From NCBI RefSeq assembly GCF_002860325.1, contig NZ_PKOJ01000002.1:496001-560000 (forward strand): 64,000 nt of DNA, written 5' to 3'. Each line of letters opens with the position of its first letter. Within the stretch, counting starts at the first letter, position 1. Of this stretch, positions 1 to 8,537 are shown one piece after another. The position numbers were made by a program, and so were the translations under genes. Under the pieces are notes generated by a model. That model did not search any database. It was not told the origin of the DNA and saw only the letters and a program-made list of their open reading frames with translations. Source of the stretch: Neptunicoccus cionae. Its GTDB lineage: Bacteria; Pseudomonadota; Alphaproteobacteria; Rhodobacterales; Rhodobacteraceae.

Positions 1-885
1 CAAACCCGCAATCGCCGGACGCAACCAGCCCGGAATGCGAAACCGTTGTTGCCAGTCATCACCCCAGTCTTCAGCCAGAAAGATGGATTTCATCATGATC
101 ACAGCGACTATTCCGCTGACGATCCCAAGAAGGACAAATGCCGGAAGCTCTACATAGAATTCCAGCTCGTGCGCTGGCAGGGTAAATTCCGTAATGTCAC
201 CAAAACCGAACCGGCTGATCAGGGCACCACACACCGATGCAAGCACAATCGGGCCGAAGGAATGCACCGCATAGTGGCGCAGAACCACCTCCATCGCAAA
301 AATCGTACCGGCAATCGGCGCGTTGAAAGAGGCAGCGACAGCACTGGCCACAGCGCAGCCCAGCAAATCCCGAGCCGTTATCCCGTTGGCCTTTATCAGA
401 CGTGACACTTTGGACGAGATCACAGCCGCCAGATGCACCACCGGCCCTTCCCGCCCAGACGATCCGCCGGTGGACAGGGTAATAAAGGATGCAACTGCCG
501 AGGCCAGACCTGCCTTGCCTTCAACCTTGCCATTGTTCAGCGCCGCGCCCTCTATCGCATGGGCCACCGTGCGCACACGGCCGTCCGGTGTATAGCGTTG
601 CAGAATGATCCCTACGACCAGCCCGCCAATGACCGGCACCACCAGCACCCAGAACCACGGCAACTGGCTGGCCGCCGATGCAAGCTGGACATCGCTCTCG
701 CCGTAAATCCACGTTTGCAGCGTCGAAATGCCGATACGAAACCCCAAAGTGGCCCAGCCCGCCGCGCAGCCGATCACCAGCGCCAGTCCCCAGAACATCA
801 GCGATGTTACCCCGTCCTTGCGAAGCGAGGGCAGACCTTTACGATCCAACAGCCGCAGCTTTCTCTCTGGATGATTTCTGGACAT
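1..885 (-). CDS. ClC-type chloride channel/transporter, C-terminus cut by window edge
   Basis: The reading frame is open from an ATG at 885 to the window edge (295 codons). It encodes a multi-span membrane protein of the ClC family, which moves chloride through channels or H+/Cl- exchangers. The family hallmark GREGP is at residues 144-148, and its Glu is the known gating residue. Hydrophobic helices lie around residues 27-45, 76-95 and 126-140, and further ones follow. The first ClC signature (GxGxP, which supplies the chloride-binding Ser in well-studied members) is not recognisable near residues 100-112, where DGRVRT occurs instead. It is divergent from the downstream dehydrogenase gene. 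The family call is firm, but channel versus exchanger is unknown. Confidence 0.88.
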   Translation of the reverse strand, partial: MSRNHPERKLRLLDRKGLPSLRKDGVTSLMFWGLALVIGCAAGWATLGFRIGISTLQTWIYGESDVQLASAASQLPWFWVLVVPVIGGLVVGIILQRYTPDGRVRTVAHAIEGAALNNGKVEGKAGLASAVASFITLSTGGSSGREGPVVHLAAVISSKVSRLIKANGITARDLLGCAVASAVAASFNAPIAGTIFAMEVVLRHYAVHSFGPIVLASVCGALISRFGFGDITEFTLPAHELEFYVELPAFVLLGIVSGIVAVIMMKSIFLAEDWGDDWQQRFRIPGWLRPAIAGL

Positions 886-977
886 GGGGCTTCTCCGAAG
901 ACTGACCCTGACAGGATTTTGCGCTTTCCACTTGGCCTACATGGATTTAGCTTGCGCTTCAATCAGGAGGAAGACGA

Positions 978-2354
978 ATGACTGACAATAAAGCCGCCAT
1001 TGAAGAACTGAAAACATTACTCGGAAAGCGGTTGTCCACCGCAGAAGCGATCCGGCACCAACACGGTGAAAACGAAAGCTATTTTGAAAACACACCGCCG
1101 GAAGCTGTGGCTTTCCCGAAAGACACGCAGGAAGTCTCGCAGATCATGAAAATCTGCTATAAACACGGCTGTCCGGTTGTGCCTTGGGGTGTTGGAACTT
1201 CGCTTGAAGGGCATGCACTGGCGGTGCGCGGCGGTGTGACTATCAATCTGGGTTCAATGGACAAACTGCTGCACGTTTCCCCCGAGGATCTTTACGCTGT
1301 GGTGCAGCCCGGCATCACGCGCGAAACCCTGAACACCGAACTGCGGGCCACCGGCCTGTTCTTTCCGGTGGATCCGGGTGCAAATGCCACCATCGGCGGG
1401 ATGACCGCAACTTCGGCATCGGGCACAACCACCGTGCGTTATGGCAAGATGAAAGACAATGTCATGGCGCTTGAAGTGGTGTTGGCGGACGGGCGGATCA
1501 TCCGGACCGGTTCCAAAGCCAAGAAAAGCAGCGCGGGATACGACCTGACACGGCTTTTCATCGGTTCTGAAGGAACGCTTGGAATTATCACGGAACTGAC
1601 ACTGAAGCTGCACGGACAACCGGAATCGGTGTCCGCCGCGGTCTGCGAATTCGAAGACACCGCAGGTGCAGTGAATGCCGTGATTATGGCAGTACAAATG
1701 GGCCTGCCCGTGGCGCGAATGGAATTCATTGACCCGCTGTCCATCCGTGCGATCAACGCTTATTCCAACATGACCATGCGCGAATGCCCCCATTTATTTA
1801 TGGAGTTTCACGGCACCGAAACAAGCGTCGCCGAAGAAGTACAGCGCATGAAAGAAGTGGCTGAAGAGTTCGGCGGCGGCGGTTTCCAATGGGCGACCAA
1901 GGCCGAAGATCGCAACAAGCTCTGGCATGCGCGCCACAACGCATATTTTGCGTTGAAATCCCAGAACCCCGGAGCGCAGGGGCTTTCAACGGATGTCTGT
2001 GTGCCCATCTCCAAGCTGGCACAGGCGATAGAGGAAACCATTGCGGATGTGGAAGCCCACGGCTGGCAGGCGCCTATCGTAGGCCATGTGGGCGATGGCA
2101 ACTACCACGTGTTGTTCCTGTTCGACCGCCAGAACGCCGAAGAATTTGCCCTTGCCAAAGAACTGACCCATCGCATGAACATGCGCGCTCTGGAACTTGG
2201 CGGCACGGTTACAGGAGAGCACGGGATCGGCATGGGCAAGATGAAATACCTCGACGACGAACACGGAGATGCGGTGGCCGTTATGGCCGATATCAAACGG
2301 GCCTTTGATCCGACAGGCATCATGAATCCGGGGAAAATCGTTTCGGCGAATTAA
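978..2354 (+). CDS. FAD-binding oxidoreductase, D-lactate dehydrogenase (cytochrome)/glycolate oxidase GlcD type
   Basis: This 458-residue flavoprotein probably oxidises a D-2-hydroxyacid such as D-lactate and passes electrons to cytochrome or quinone. The PCMH-type FAD domain has the phosphate-binding loop PWGVGTSLEGH (residues 69-79) and DPGANATIGG (132-141). The C-terminal cap has the metal- and substrate-associated motifs VGHVGDGNYH and GEHGIGMGK. The start is fixed by AGGAGG a few bases upstream of the ATG. It stands alone on the plus strand, divergent from the ClC gene. A second, only distantly similar member of the superfamily lies at 6269-7678. Glycolate or another hydroxyacid as substrate cannot be excluded. 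Confidence 0.9.
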   Translation: MTDNKAAIEELKTLLGKRLSTAEAIRHQHGENESYFENTPPEAVAFPKDTQEVSQIMKICYKHGCPVVPWGVGTSLEGHALAVRGGVTINLGSMDKLLHVSPEDLYAVVQPGITRETLNTELRATGLFFPVDPGANATIGGMTATSASGTTTVRYGKMKDNVMALEVVLADGRIIRTGSKAKKSSAGYDLTRLFIGSEGTLGIITELTLKLHGQPESVSAAVCEFEDTAGAVNAVIMAVQMGLPVARMEFIDPLSIRAINAYSNMTMRECPHLFMEFHGTETSVAEEVQRMKEVAEEFGGGGFQWATKAEDRNKLWHARHNAYFALKSQNPGAQGLSTDVCVPISKLAQAIEETIADVEAHGWQAPIVGHVGDGNYHVLFLFDRQNAEEFALAKELTHRMNMRALELGGTVTGEHGIGMGKMKYLDDEHGDAVAVMADIKRAFDPTGIMNPGKIVSAN

Positions 2355-2366
2355 GCTGCGAGCGGA

Positions 2367-2410
2367 CGGGGGCGCTGCCCCCGCTCCCCCGGGATATTTT
2401 ACCGAAAATG
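2367..2410 (+). terminator. GC hairpin plus GGGATATTTT motif, likely 3'-end element (repeat copy A)
   Basis: A 7-bp stem, CGGGGGC with a 3-base loop (2367-2383), follows the dehydrogenase stop codon. It is followed by CCGGGATATTTTACCGAAAA. Related motif copies occur at 25134, 52885 and 55351, in each case at gene ends. The gap lies between convergent genes, so it may serve both. There is no long T-run directly after the stem, so terminator function is inferred. Confidence 0.5.
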
Positions 2411-2424
2411 GAATTGATCGCGCT

Positions 2425-2916
2425 TCATGCCGCGCGGTCAATCAGCCCTTCAACACCCGCGAACGCATCAGGCTGTAGCGGAAGGCATAAAAGCCGGTCG
2501 GGGTTTGTTGGCGGCGGGAAGGTCATGGTTGTGCTCTTTTCAAAGCCGAACCTGCGGTAATAGGGGGCATCCCCGACAAGGATCACCCGCTCCCAGCCGG
2601 AAGACGTTGCCCTTTCGAGACTGTCGCGGATCAAAAGCCCCCCAAGTCCTTCGCCCTGATAGGTAGGATGCACAGCCACAGGACCAAGCAGCAAAGAGGC
2701 GTGGCGGGCCTTACCAACCACCACAGGCCAGTAACGGATTGCACCGGCAACGACGTTGTAATCATCCCGCGCCACCAGACAAAGGCCTGACACCGGTTTG
2801 ACCCCTTCACGCAAACGGTAGGAACTCAGCGCTTCACGTCCCGGCGCAAAACACAGGTCGTAAAGGTACTCGACCTCGTCCCGGTCGGTCTCTGTTTCAG
2901 GGGTCAGTTGAAACAT
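2425..2916 (-). CDS. GNAT family N-acetyltransferase (YhbS-like)
   Basis: This 163-residue single-domain acetyltransferase transfers an acetyl group from acetyl-CoA to an unknown amine. The acetyl-CoA pyrophosphate-binding motif A is visible as AVHPTYQGEGLGGLLI (about residues 81-96). The end of the fold is GDAPYYRRFGFEK, typical of YhbS/COG3153 members. Length is normal for the family. The ATG is immediately preceded by AAGG, which is too close for good Shine-Dalgarno spacing, but there is no better in-frame start. It is convergent with the upstream dehydrogenase. The substrate cannot be read from sequence. Confidence 0.82.
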   Translation of the reverse strand: MFQLTPETETDRDEVEYLYDLCFAPGREALSSYRLREGVKPVSGLCLVARDDYNVVAGAIRYWPVVVGKARHASLLLGPVAVHPTYQGEGLGGLLIRDSLERATSSGWERVILVGDAPYYRRFGFEKSTTMTFPPPTNPDRLLCLPLQPDAFAGVEGLIDRAA

Positions 2917-3027
2917 CCTTGAAAGTCAAACCTTTGAGAGCAACAGAGCGTTGCGGGGAAAACTGCTGGCACCCGCGATAGCAGACCGCTACAAAAGGGG
3001 CAACGCAATTGAAAACCGGAAACCCTA

Positions 3028-3636
3028 ATGTTTTACCGACCCGGCCATGACGACCACGGCCTGCCCCACAATCCCTATAAAGCGATTGTTTCTCCCCGAC
3101 CCATTGGCTGGATTTCAACGCTCACCCGTGACGGAACTGCCAATCTCGCCCCTTATTCTTTCTTTAACGGCGTGGCAGATGATCCTCCGATGGTGATGTT
3201 CTCGACCACCGGTAAGAAAATCGGGCGGGACGAGGTGAAGGACAGTCTGACCAACATCCGCGAAACCGGCGAATTTTGCGTCTCTATCGTGTCCCACGAT
3301 CTGAAAGACGCGATGAACCTGTCTTCGGGGCATTATGCGCCGGATGAGGATGAATTCACCATGGCCGGGCTGGAAAAAGGCACGTCCAACGTGGTGAAAG
3401 CGCCGTTTGTCGCTGCTGCCCCTGCGGCACTGGAATGTAAACTTTTCAAGGAAATCGAACTGCCCGGCGGCGCTGTTATGGTGCTTGGCGAGGTGGTGGG
3501 CATTCACATCCGCGAAGAGCACATTAAGGACGGCGTACTGGACGTAACCAGCTACCAGCCAATGGCACGGCTCGGCTATCGGGATTATTCCGCTGTGACG
3601 GATATTTTTTCTTTGAACCGACCCGGTCAAAAGTAG
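3028..3636 (+). CDS. Flavin reductase-like FMN-binding protein (DIM6/NTAB family)
   Basis: This 202-residue protein has the split-barrel flavin reductase fold. The N-terminal block PRPIGWISTLTRDGTANLAPYSFFN (broken here by the known FMN-contact residues) and the phrase DSLTNIRETGEFCVSIVS are characteristic of COG1853. Such proteins bind FMN and either reduce free flavin for a monooxygenase or act as uncharacterised oxidoreductases. No partner monooxygenase is nearby. It lies 36 bases ahead of mtnP on the same strand and may be co-transcribed with it. Family assignment is strong, but physiological role is unknown. Confidence 0.85.
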   Translation: MFYRPGHDDHGLPHNPYKAIVSPRPIGWISTLTRDGTANLAPYSFFNGVADDPPMVMFSTTGKKIGRDEVKDSLTNIRETGEFCVSIVSHDLKDAMNLSSGHYAPDEDEFTMAGLEKGTSNVVKAPFVAAAPAALECKLFKEIELPGGAVMVLGEVVGIHIREEHIKDGVLDVTSYQPMARLGYRDYSAVTDIFSLNRPGQK

Positions 3637-3672
3637 ACCCGAGACAGCACACGAGAATCAGGGGAAGTGTAG

Positions 3673-4542
3673 ATGGATACAGTGATCGGAATTATCGGCG
3701 GCAGCGGCGTTTATGATATTGAGGGATTGGAAAATCCGCAATGGATCCCTGTCGAAAGCCCGTTTGGAAAAGCGTCGGACGACCTGCTGCTTGGGCAGTT
3801 GAACGGGGTGAAGATGGTCTTTCTGCCCCGCCACGGGCGCGGCCATGTTCAGACGCCTTCCAGTATCAACTATCGTGCAAACATCGATGCCCTGAAGCGG
3901 GCGGGCGTCACGGATGTGATCTCTGTTTCAGCCTGCGGGTCATTTCGCGACGAAATGGCACCGGGTGATTTCGTGATTGTGGACCAGTTCATTGACCGCA
4001 CCTACCTGCGGGAGAAATCCTTCTTCGGTCCGGGTTGCGTTGCCCATGTCTCGGTGGCCCATCCCACCTGCCCCCGTCTTGGCAAAGCCTGTTACGAGGC
4101 GGCACGCGCTGAAGGGATCGTTGTGCATGACGGCGGCACTTATCTGGCAATGGAGGGGCCGCAGTTCTCTACTCTGGCAGAATCCCGCATGTACCGGGAA
4201 AGCTGGGGCTGTGATGTTATCGGCATGACGAATATGCCCGAAGCCAAACTCGCCCGCGAGGCGGAGCTGTGCTATGCCTCTGTTGCCATGATCACCGATT
4301 ATGACAGCTGGCATCCCGACCACGGCGAAGTGGATGTCACGCAGATTATTTCAACATTGATGGGCAATTCCTCCAAAGCCAAGGGTATGGTTGCCCGCCT
4401 GCCCGAACTGCTCGGCGCGACCCGCAAGGATTGCCCGCACGGTTGCGACAAGGCCTTGGAGTTCGCGGTTTTAACCGGACCGGCTGACCGCGACCCGGCC
4501 CTGGTGGCCAAACTCGATGCTGTTGCGGGGCGTGTACTGTGA
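3673..4542 (+). CDS. mtnP: S-methyl-5'-thioadenosine phosphorylase
   Basis: This 289-residue member of the purine nucleoside phosphorylase family II cleaves 5'-methylthioadenosine with phosphate, giving adenine and 5-methylthioribose-1-phosphate. It carries the phosphate-binding GGSGVYDIEG (residues 9-18), PRHGRGH in the first third, and the family signature around GGTYLAMEGPQFST with EMRMYR-like ESRMYRE following. GGGGAAG-like sequence (AGGGGAAG) precedes the ATG. Its stop overlaps the GTG start of the next gene by four bases. Together with apt about 1.2 kb downstream it completes a route from methylthioadenosine to AMP. Specificity for MTA over inosine is inferred from the family. Confidence 0.93.
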   Translation: MDTVIGIIGGSGVYDIEGLENPQWIPVESPFGKASDDLLLGQLNGVKMVFLPRHGRGHVQTPSSINYRANIDALKRAGVTDVISVSACGSFRDEMAPGDFVIVDQFIDRTYLREKSFFGPGCVAHVSVAHPTCPRLGKACYEAARAEGIVVHDGGTYLAMEGPQFSTLAESRMYRESWGCDVIGMTNMPEAKLAREAELCYASVAMITDYDSWHPDHGEVDVTQIISTLMGNSSKAKGMVARLPELLGATRKDCPHGCDKALEFAVLTGPADRDPALVAKLDAVAGRVL

Positions 4543-5615
4543 TCCTGTCACGTGTAGCGCTGGTTACGCGCGGTATGGTTCTGGCGCTGTTGCTGGCCGC
4601 CTGCGAGGATCGGGGTATGATTACAGTGGCCAAGAACACGCCACCGGACGCCGCGATTGAGAATATCTTTGTCGCCACTACCCGACAGCCTGCGGAGGGA
4701 AACCTCGTATTTTCCAGCTTGCGCACCTCGGTTTTGTCCTTCGCGCGTTTTGACATCTCCATTCCGCCGACCCATCAACCCGGGCGGATCGAATGGCCAG
4801 AGAAGCCGGAAAAGGGCGCGGACCCGTCAATTGATTTCGCCACGAGAGAGATTGTGCGCTACGCAACTGCGCGGGATTTCGGTTCTGCCTTGCGGGCAAA
4901 TGCGCAAAAGGCCCGGCGCGAAGCGATTGTCTACGTGCACGGTTTCAATATTACTTTTGCCGAAGGCACCTACCGGCTTGCCCAGCTGTCCCACGACCTT
5001 AAAAGCACCAGCACGGCAGTCCATTATTCCTGGCCTGCGACGCAGAACACGCTGGAATATACCCGTGATCGGGATAGTGTTCTGTTTGCGCGGGACGGCT
5101 TTCAATCCCTGCTTGAGATCCTGGCGGCACAACCCTACGACCGAATCGTGATTGTAGCCCATTCCATCGGTTCCAATTTGGTGGTCGAAACCTTGCGCCA
5201 GATTTATTTACAGCGGAAAACGGATGTGACCCGCAAGCTGGCAGGCGTGGTTCTGATATCGCCTGATATTGATACCAATCTGTTTGAAATGCAGCTGAGC
5301 CGGATCAAACCGCTGCCCGAACCTTTCGTTATTTTCGGAGACGAAGCGGACCTTGCCCTGAAGGCCTCCGCCTTTCTGACCGGCCAGAGTAATCGGGTAG
5401 GACAACTGAAAGATACTGAAATTCTGCGGCGATACGGTGTGCAGTTCGTTAATGTGACCGATGTATCCGATTCCGAAGACAAGCTGAGCCATACAGTTGC
5501 CATCACATCTCCGACGGTGCTGTCGATCTTGCAGAAACTTTCCATGACAGGGCCGCTATCCTATCCAGAAGAAGGCGCTGTCTTGCAAACCCTGATTGAT
5601 GCCGCAAACCTTTAG
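4539..5615 (+). CDS. Alpha/beta hydrolase lipoprotein (DUF900 family)
   Basis: This 358-residue protein has an N-terminal lipoprotein signal: hydrophobic stretch then LLAAC, with the Cys at about residue 22. It is probably anchored in the envelope facing the periplasm. The catalytic core has the oxyanion region VYVHGFNITF (about 130-139) and the nucleophile elbow AHSIGS, as in the DUF900/COG4782 hydrolases of unknown substrate. It starts with GTG inside the mtnP stop (GTGA overlap), which suggests translational coupling. It sits between two purine-salvage genes, yet nothing in the protein points to nucleosides. Function is unknown. Confidence 0.8.
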   Translation: MILSRVALVTRGMVLALLLAACEDRGMITVAKNTPPDAAIENIFVATTRQPAEGNLVFSSLRTSVLSFARFDISIPPTHQPGRIEWPEKPEKGADPSIDFATREIVRYATARDFGSALRANAQKARREAIVYVHGFNITFAEGTYRLAQLSHDLKSTSTAVHYSWPATQNTLEYTRDRDSVLFARDGFQSLLEILAAQPYDRIVIVAHSIGSNLVVETLRQIYLQRKTDVTRKLAGVVLISPDIDTNLFEMQLSRIKPLPEPFVIFGDEADLALKASAFLTGQSNRVGQLKDTEILRRYGVQFVNVTDVSDSEDKLSHTVAITSPTVLSILQKLSMTGPLSYPEEGAVLQTLIDAANL

Positions 5616-5631
5616 GATATGCGCCTTGAGA

Positions 5632-5671
5632 ACAGGCATGAATGCGGGCTGGTCCCCGCAGTCTTGCCTGT
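5632..5671 (+). other. Long hairpin between hydrolase gene and apt
   Basis: The sequence can fold as ACAGGCA/TGCCTGT (7 bp), then an interrupted segment (T.T mismatch, two pairs, A.G mismatch), then TGCGGG/CCCGCA around a 6-base loop. Fifteen of 17 positions pair. There is no T-run, so it is not a canonical terminator. It may be an RNA-processing or 5'-UTR element of apt. Confidence 0.5.
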
Positions 5672-5712
5672 GATACCCCGCCCCACAAAGACGACCCTGA
5701 AAGAGACACCCA

Positions 5713-6246
5713 ATGACCCGCGACATTACAGATTTTATCCGTACCATCCCTGACTTCCCCCAAAAGGGCGTGATGTTCCGCGATGTGACCACCCTGTTTG
5801 GCAACTCCGAAGGCATGAAAATGGCGGTGGGACAGATCGTAGAGGCTTTCAAGGATACCGAAATCACCGCTGTAGCCGGTCTGGAAGCACGCGGATTTAT
5901 CATCGGTGGTGCCGTGGCTGAACGGCTCGGCACAGGGTTTGTACCCTTGCGCAAGAAAGGCAAGTTACCCGGAAAAACCCTGTCGGAGGATTACACTCTG
6001 GAATATGGCACCGCGACGATTGAAGTGCATGATGATGCGCTGAAAGCAGGCGACAAGGTGCTGCTGATTGATGATCTGATCGCCACGGGCGGCACTGCTG
6101 CTGCGGGGATCAAACTGATCGAACGCTTGGGCGCGACAGTAGTACATGCTGCCTTTATCATTGATTTACCCGATCTGGGCGGAGCGCAGGTGGTCCGTGA
6201 TCTTGGCGTGCCGGTCACAGCCCTTTGCGCCTATGAGGGGGAGTGA
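5713..6246 (+). CDS. apt: Adenine phosphoribosyltransferase
   Basis: This 177-residue type I phosphoribosyltransferase joins adenine to PRPP to give AMP. The PRPP-binding motif VLLIDDLIATGGTA lies at about residues 116-129. The adenine-loop region VAGLEARGFIIGG and the flexible loop with RKKGKLPG are also present. Length is typical. The context with mtnP makes biological sense, because MTA cleavage releases the adenine that Apt recycles. A strong hairpin lies in the 97-base gap upstream, so it may be transcribed or processed separately. Confidence 0.96.
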   Translation: MTRDITDFIRTIPDFPQKGVMFRDVTTLFGNSEGMKMAVGQIVEAFKDTEITAVAGLEARGFIIGGAVAERLGTGFVPLRKKGKLPGKTLSEDYTLEYGTATIEVHDDALKAGDKVLLIDDLIATGGTAAAGIKLIERLGATVVHAAFIIDLPDLGGAQVVRDLGVPVTALCAYEGE

Positions 6247-6268
6247 TCCCCACAGCCGCTAAAAGCGG

Positions 6269-7678
6269 TTAAACATTGATCACCGCTCCGGGGTTCATGA
6301 TCCCTAAAGGATCAAACACCTGTTTAATTCCGCGCATGACGGTCAGCTTCGCGGGATCACCATATCGTTGAAGATCGGCAGCTTTCAGGCGGCCGATCCC
6401 GTGCTCTGCCGAAATTGATCCGTCATAGGCGTGAACCAGATCGTGGATCACCCGCATGACATCCGGTTTCAGATGTACCCAATCTGCCTTTTTCTCTCCT
6501 TTCGGAGGGAAAACGTTGTAGTGCAGATTGCCATCGCCGAGATGCCCGAAACTGTTCAGACGAACGGGGCCGAACTGCTTGAGCGCCTCTTGCCCTTCCG
6601 CGATAAACGCTGGCAGCCTATCAATCGGTATCGAAATATCGTGGCTGGAAATGGCACCGATCCGTTTGTTGGCTTCGGGTATGGTTTCGCGTACCGTCCA
6701 GAAGGCATCCCGCTGCGCTGCAGATTGGGCCAGCACGACGTCTTCGACCAAACCGTCCTCAACCGCCTGTTCCAGCACAGCCATCAAACGGCTGTCCACA
6801 CCACTACCGGCTCCGCCGCCGCATTCGGCCAGTACCATCCATTCGGAACGTTCTGCGAAGGGCAAGCGGATATCCGGCATGGTTTCTGACAAAAGATCAA
6901 AGCCGGTCCCGTGGACCAGTTCAAACGCGCTGACCAGCCCGTCAAGGGTGTCCTGCATCCGCGCCAGAAGTTGCGCGGCAGATTTCGGGTCGGGCACAAC
7001 CGCAAAGCAGGTGGCCAGTTCCACAGGCTTGGCCACCAGTTTCAGCACCGCAGCCGTGATCACCCCGAGCGATCCTTCGGAACCGATCAGAAGGTTGCGC
7101 AGATCATAGCCGGTATTGTCTTTACGCAGTCGCTTCAGCCCGTGGTGGATTGTGCCGTCCGGCAGCACAGCTTCAATCCCGAGACAGAGCTCCCGCGTGT
7201 TTCCATAACGCAACACCTGCACCCCTCCTGCATTGGTGGCAAGATTTCCCCCGATGCGGCAGGACCCTTCAGAGGCAAGAGAGAGCGGAAACATCCGGCC
7301 TGCGTCTGCTGCGGCGGCCTGAACCTCGGCCAGTGTCATGCCCGCCTCGACCGTGATCGTGTTTCCCACCGGATCAATGTGGCGCAGGGCCTTCATGCGC
7401 TCCAGCGACAGGATCACCGGCGCGGCCCCTTCCCCGAGAACCTGTCCGCCGACCAATCCGGTCCCCCCGCCATAAGGCACCACTCCGACACGGGCGTCGT
7501 TGCACATCCGCAGCACCAGAGAGACTTCCTCAACGCTGCGCGGGCGGACCAGAATGCCGCTAACGCCCTGCATCATCCCGCGCGGTTCTTCAAGATAGGT
7601 TGGCGGCACAGGACCGGCCAGGCCGGCGGACTCTGCGTTCAGTTGATTCTGGAGGGTTTCAGTGGCGGGGTTCAGCAT
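6269..7678 (-). CDS. FAD-binding oxidoreductase, D-2-hydroxyglutarate/glycolate dehydrogenase type
   Basis: This 469-residue flavoprotein has an N-terminal PCMH FAD domain with PYGGGTGLVGG (about residues 68-78) and GGNLATNAGG, and a C-terminal FAD-oxidase domain with GHLGDGNLHYN and SAEHGIGRLK. These histidines bind metal and substrate carboxylate in the D-lactate/D-2-hydroxyglutarate dehydrogenase family. The start is supported by AGGAG eight bases upstream of the ATG. It is convergent with apt. D-2-hydroxyglutarate is a likely substrate from overall similarity, but D-lactate or glycolate cannot be excluded. Confidence 0.87.
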   Translation of the reverse strand: MLNPATETLQNQLNAESAGLAGPVPPTYLEEPRGMMQGVSGILVRPRSVEEVSLVLRMCNDARVGVVPYGGGTGLVGGQVLGEGAAPVILSLERMKALRHIDPVGNTITVEAGMTLAEVQAAAADAGRMFPLSLASEGSCRIGGNLATNAGGVQVLRYGNTRELCLGIEAVLPDGTIHHGLKRLRKDNTGYDLRNLLIGSEGSLGVITAAVLKLVAKPVELATCFAVVPDPKSAAQLLARMQDTLDGLVSAFELVHGTGFDLLSETMPDIRLPFAERSEWMVLAECGGGAGSGVDSRLMAVLEQAVEDGLVEDVVLAQSAAQRDAFWTVRETIPEANKRIGAISSHDISIPIDRLPAFIAEGQEALKQFGPVRLNSFGHLGDGNLHYNVFPPKGEKKADWVHLKPDVMRVIHDLVHAYDGSISAEHGIGRLKAADLQRYGDPAKLTVMRGIKQVFDPLGIMNPGAVINV

Positions 7679-7736
7679 GTTCGGGCTCCTGTCTCGTCAA
7701 AGACCTAGCCAATGAATCAGGGGCTTACAAGCAGGG

Positions 7737-8537
7737 CTATTCGTATTCGGTAACGAAACGAGGCGGCACAATCATCACGGTCGGCCGGTTCGGCAATAAA
7801 TCCTGACTGATGACAAAGCTGCTGTCAGGCAGAGTGACGATTTCAAAAGAATCCCGCATTCCGGCCACAAAGCGGTTGAGTGTGGACTGGCTGAACCAGT
7901 GCATCGGCAGTACCACCGAGGCCCGCAGCCGTTTCAGGAGTGTCACCATGGACGGCAGGTCCAGCGTCATGCTGCCATCAACAGCAGCCATTACAACGTC
8001 GAGCCGCCCGATACGGGCGAATTGTTCATCCGTGGGTATGTGATGAAGGTGACCCAAATGGCCGATGCACAGGCCCGCAACCTCGAAGATGAAAATGGAA
8101 TTTCCGTCCGGTTCCTGCCCGGTGTAAGCGCTGCGAATATCCGTGGTCACGTTGCGGATCAGCATCTCGCCCAGTTCCAACTCGTGATCGGCAACACCGC
8201 CTTCTGGGTCCCAGCCCCGCAAGACGTGGGGGATCTGCGGATCCGGATGACTGGTGTAATGGCTGGAGTGACCCTTGTTCATCGTCACCACATCAGGGGC
8301 TTTTCCGGTTTGCCCGATGTAGCCGTTATAATCTGTAACCACCCGCAAACCGCCATAGGTATCAATCACATACATGGAATGATCGGCGTAACTGATTTGC
8401 ACCTGATCAAAGGTTAGCGCCGCACGGTGGACGATCGGGCCGTTGTCAGCAAACGCAAGACAATGGCTCGGCGTGCGGGTCTGCGCCGCAGCGGTCTGGG
8501 CAAGAAAGACACTTATCAGGATCAGAAAACGCCGGAT
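7737..8537 (-). CDS. Metallo-beta-lactamase-fold hydrolase, probably exported; apparent ATC start
   Basis: The MBL domain starts at QISYADHSMYVI and has unusual ligand motifs: GHSSHYTSH instead of the common HxHxDH, then GHLGHLHH and a final LPMHWF. The nearest conventional start is GTG at 8402, at the very first beta strand. The frame stays open upstream and encodes a signal peptide-like RRFLILISVFLAQTAAAQT and 25 more residues. The only codon well placed behind AAGGAG (spacing 7) is ATC at 8535-8537, so I give that start (266 residues). A TTGACA hexamer lies on the minus strand at 8629-8634. Substrate is unknown. The family is UlaG-like (COG2220). Confidence 0.7.
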   Translation of the reverse strand: MRRFLILISVFLAQTAAAQTRTPSHCLAFADNGPIVHRAALTFDQVQISYADHSMYVIDTYGGLRVVTDYNGYIGQTGKAPDVVTMNKGHSSHYTSHPDPQIPHVLRGWDPEGGVADHELELGEMLIRNVTTDIRSAYTGQEPDGNSIFIFEVAGLCIGHLGHLHHIPTDEQFARIGRLDVVMAAVDGSMTLDLPSMVTLLKRLRASVVLPMHWFSQSTLNRFVAGMRDSFEIVTLPDSSFVISQDLLPNRPTVMIVPPRFVTEYE

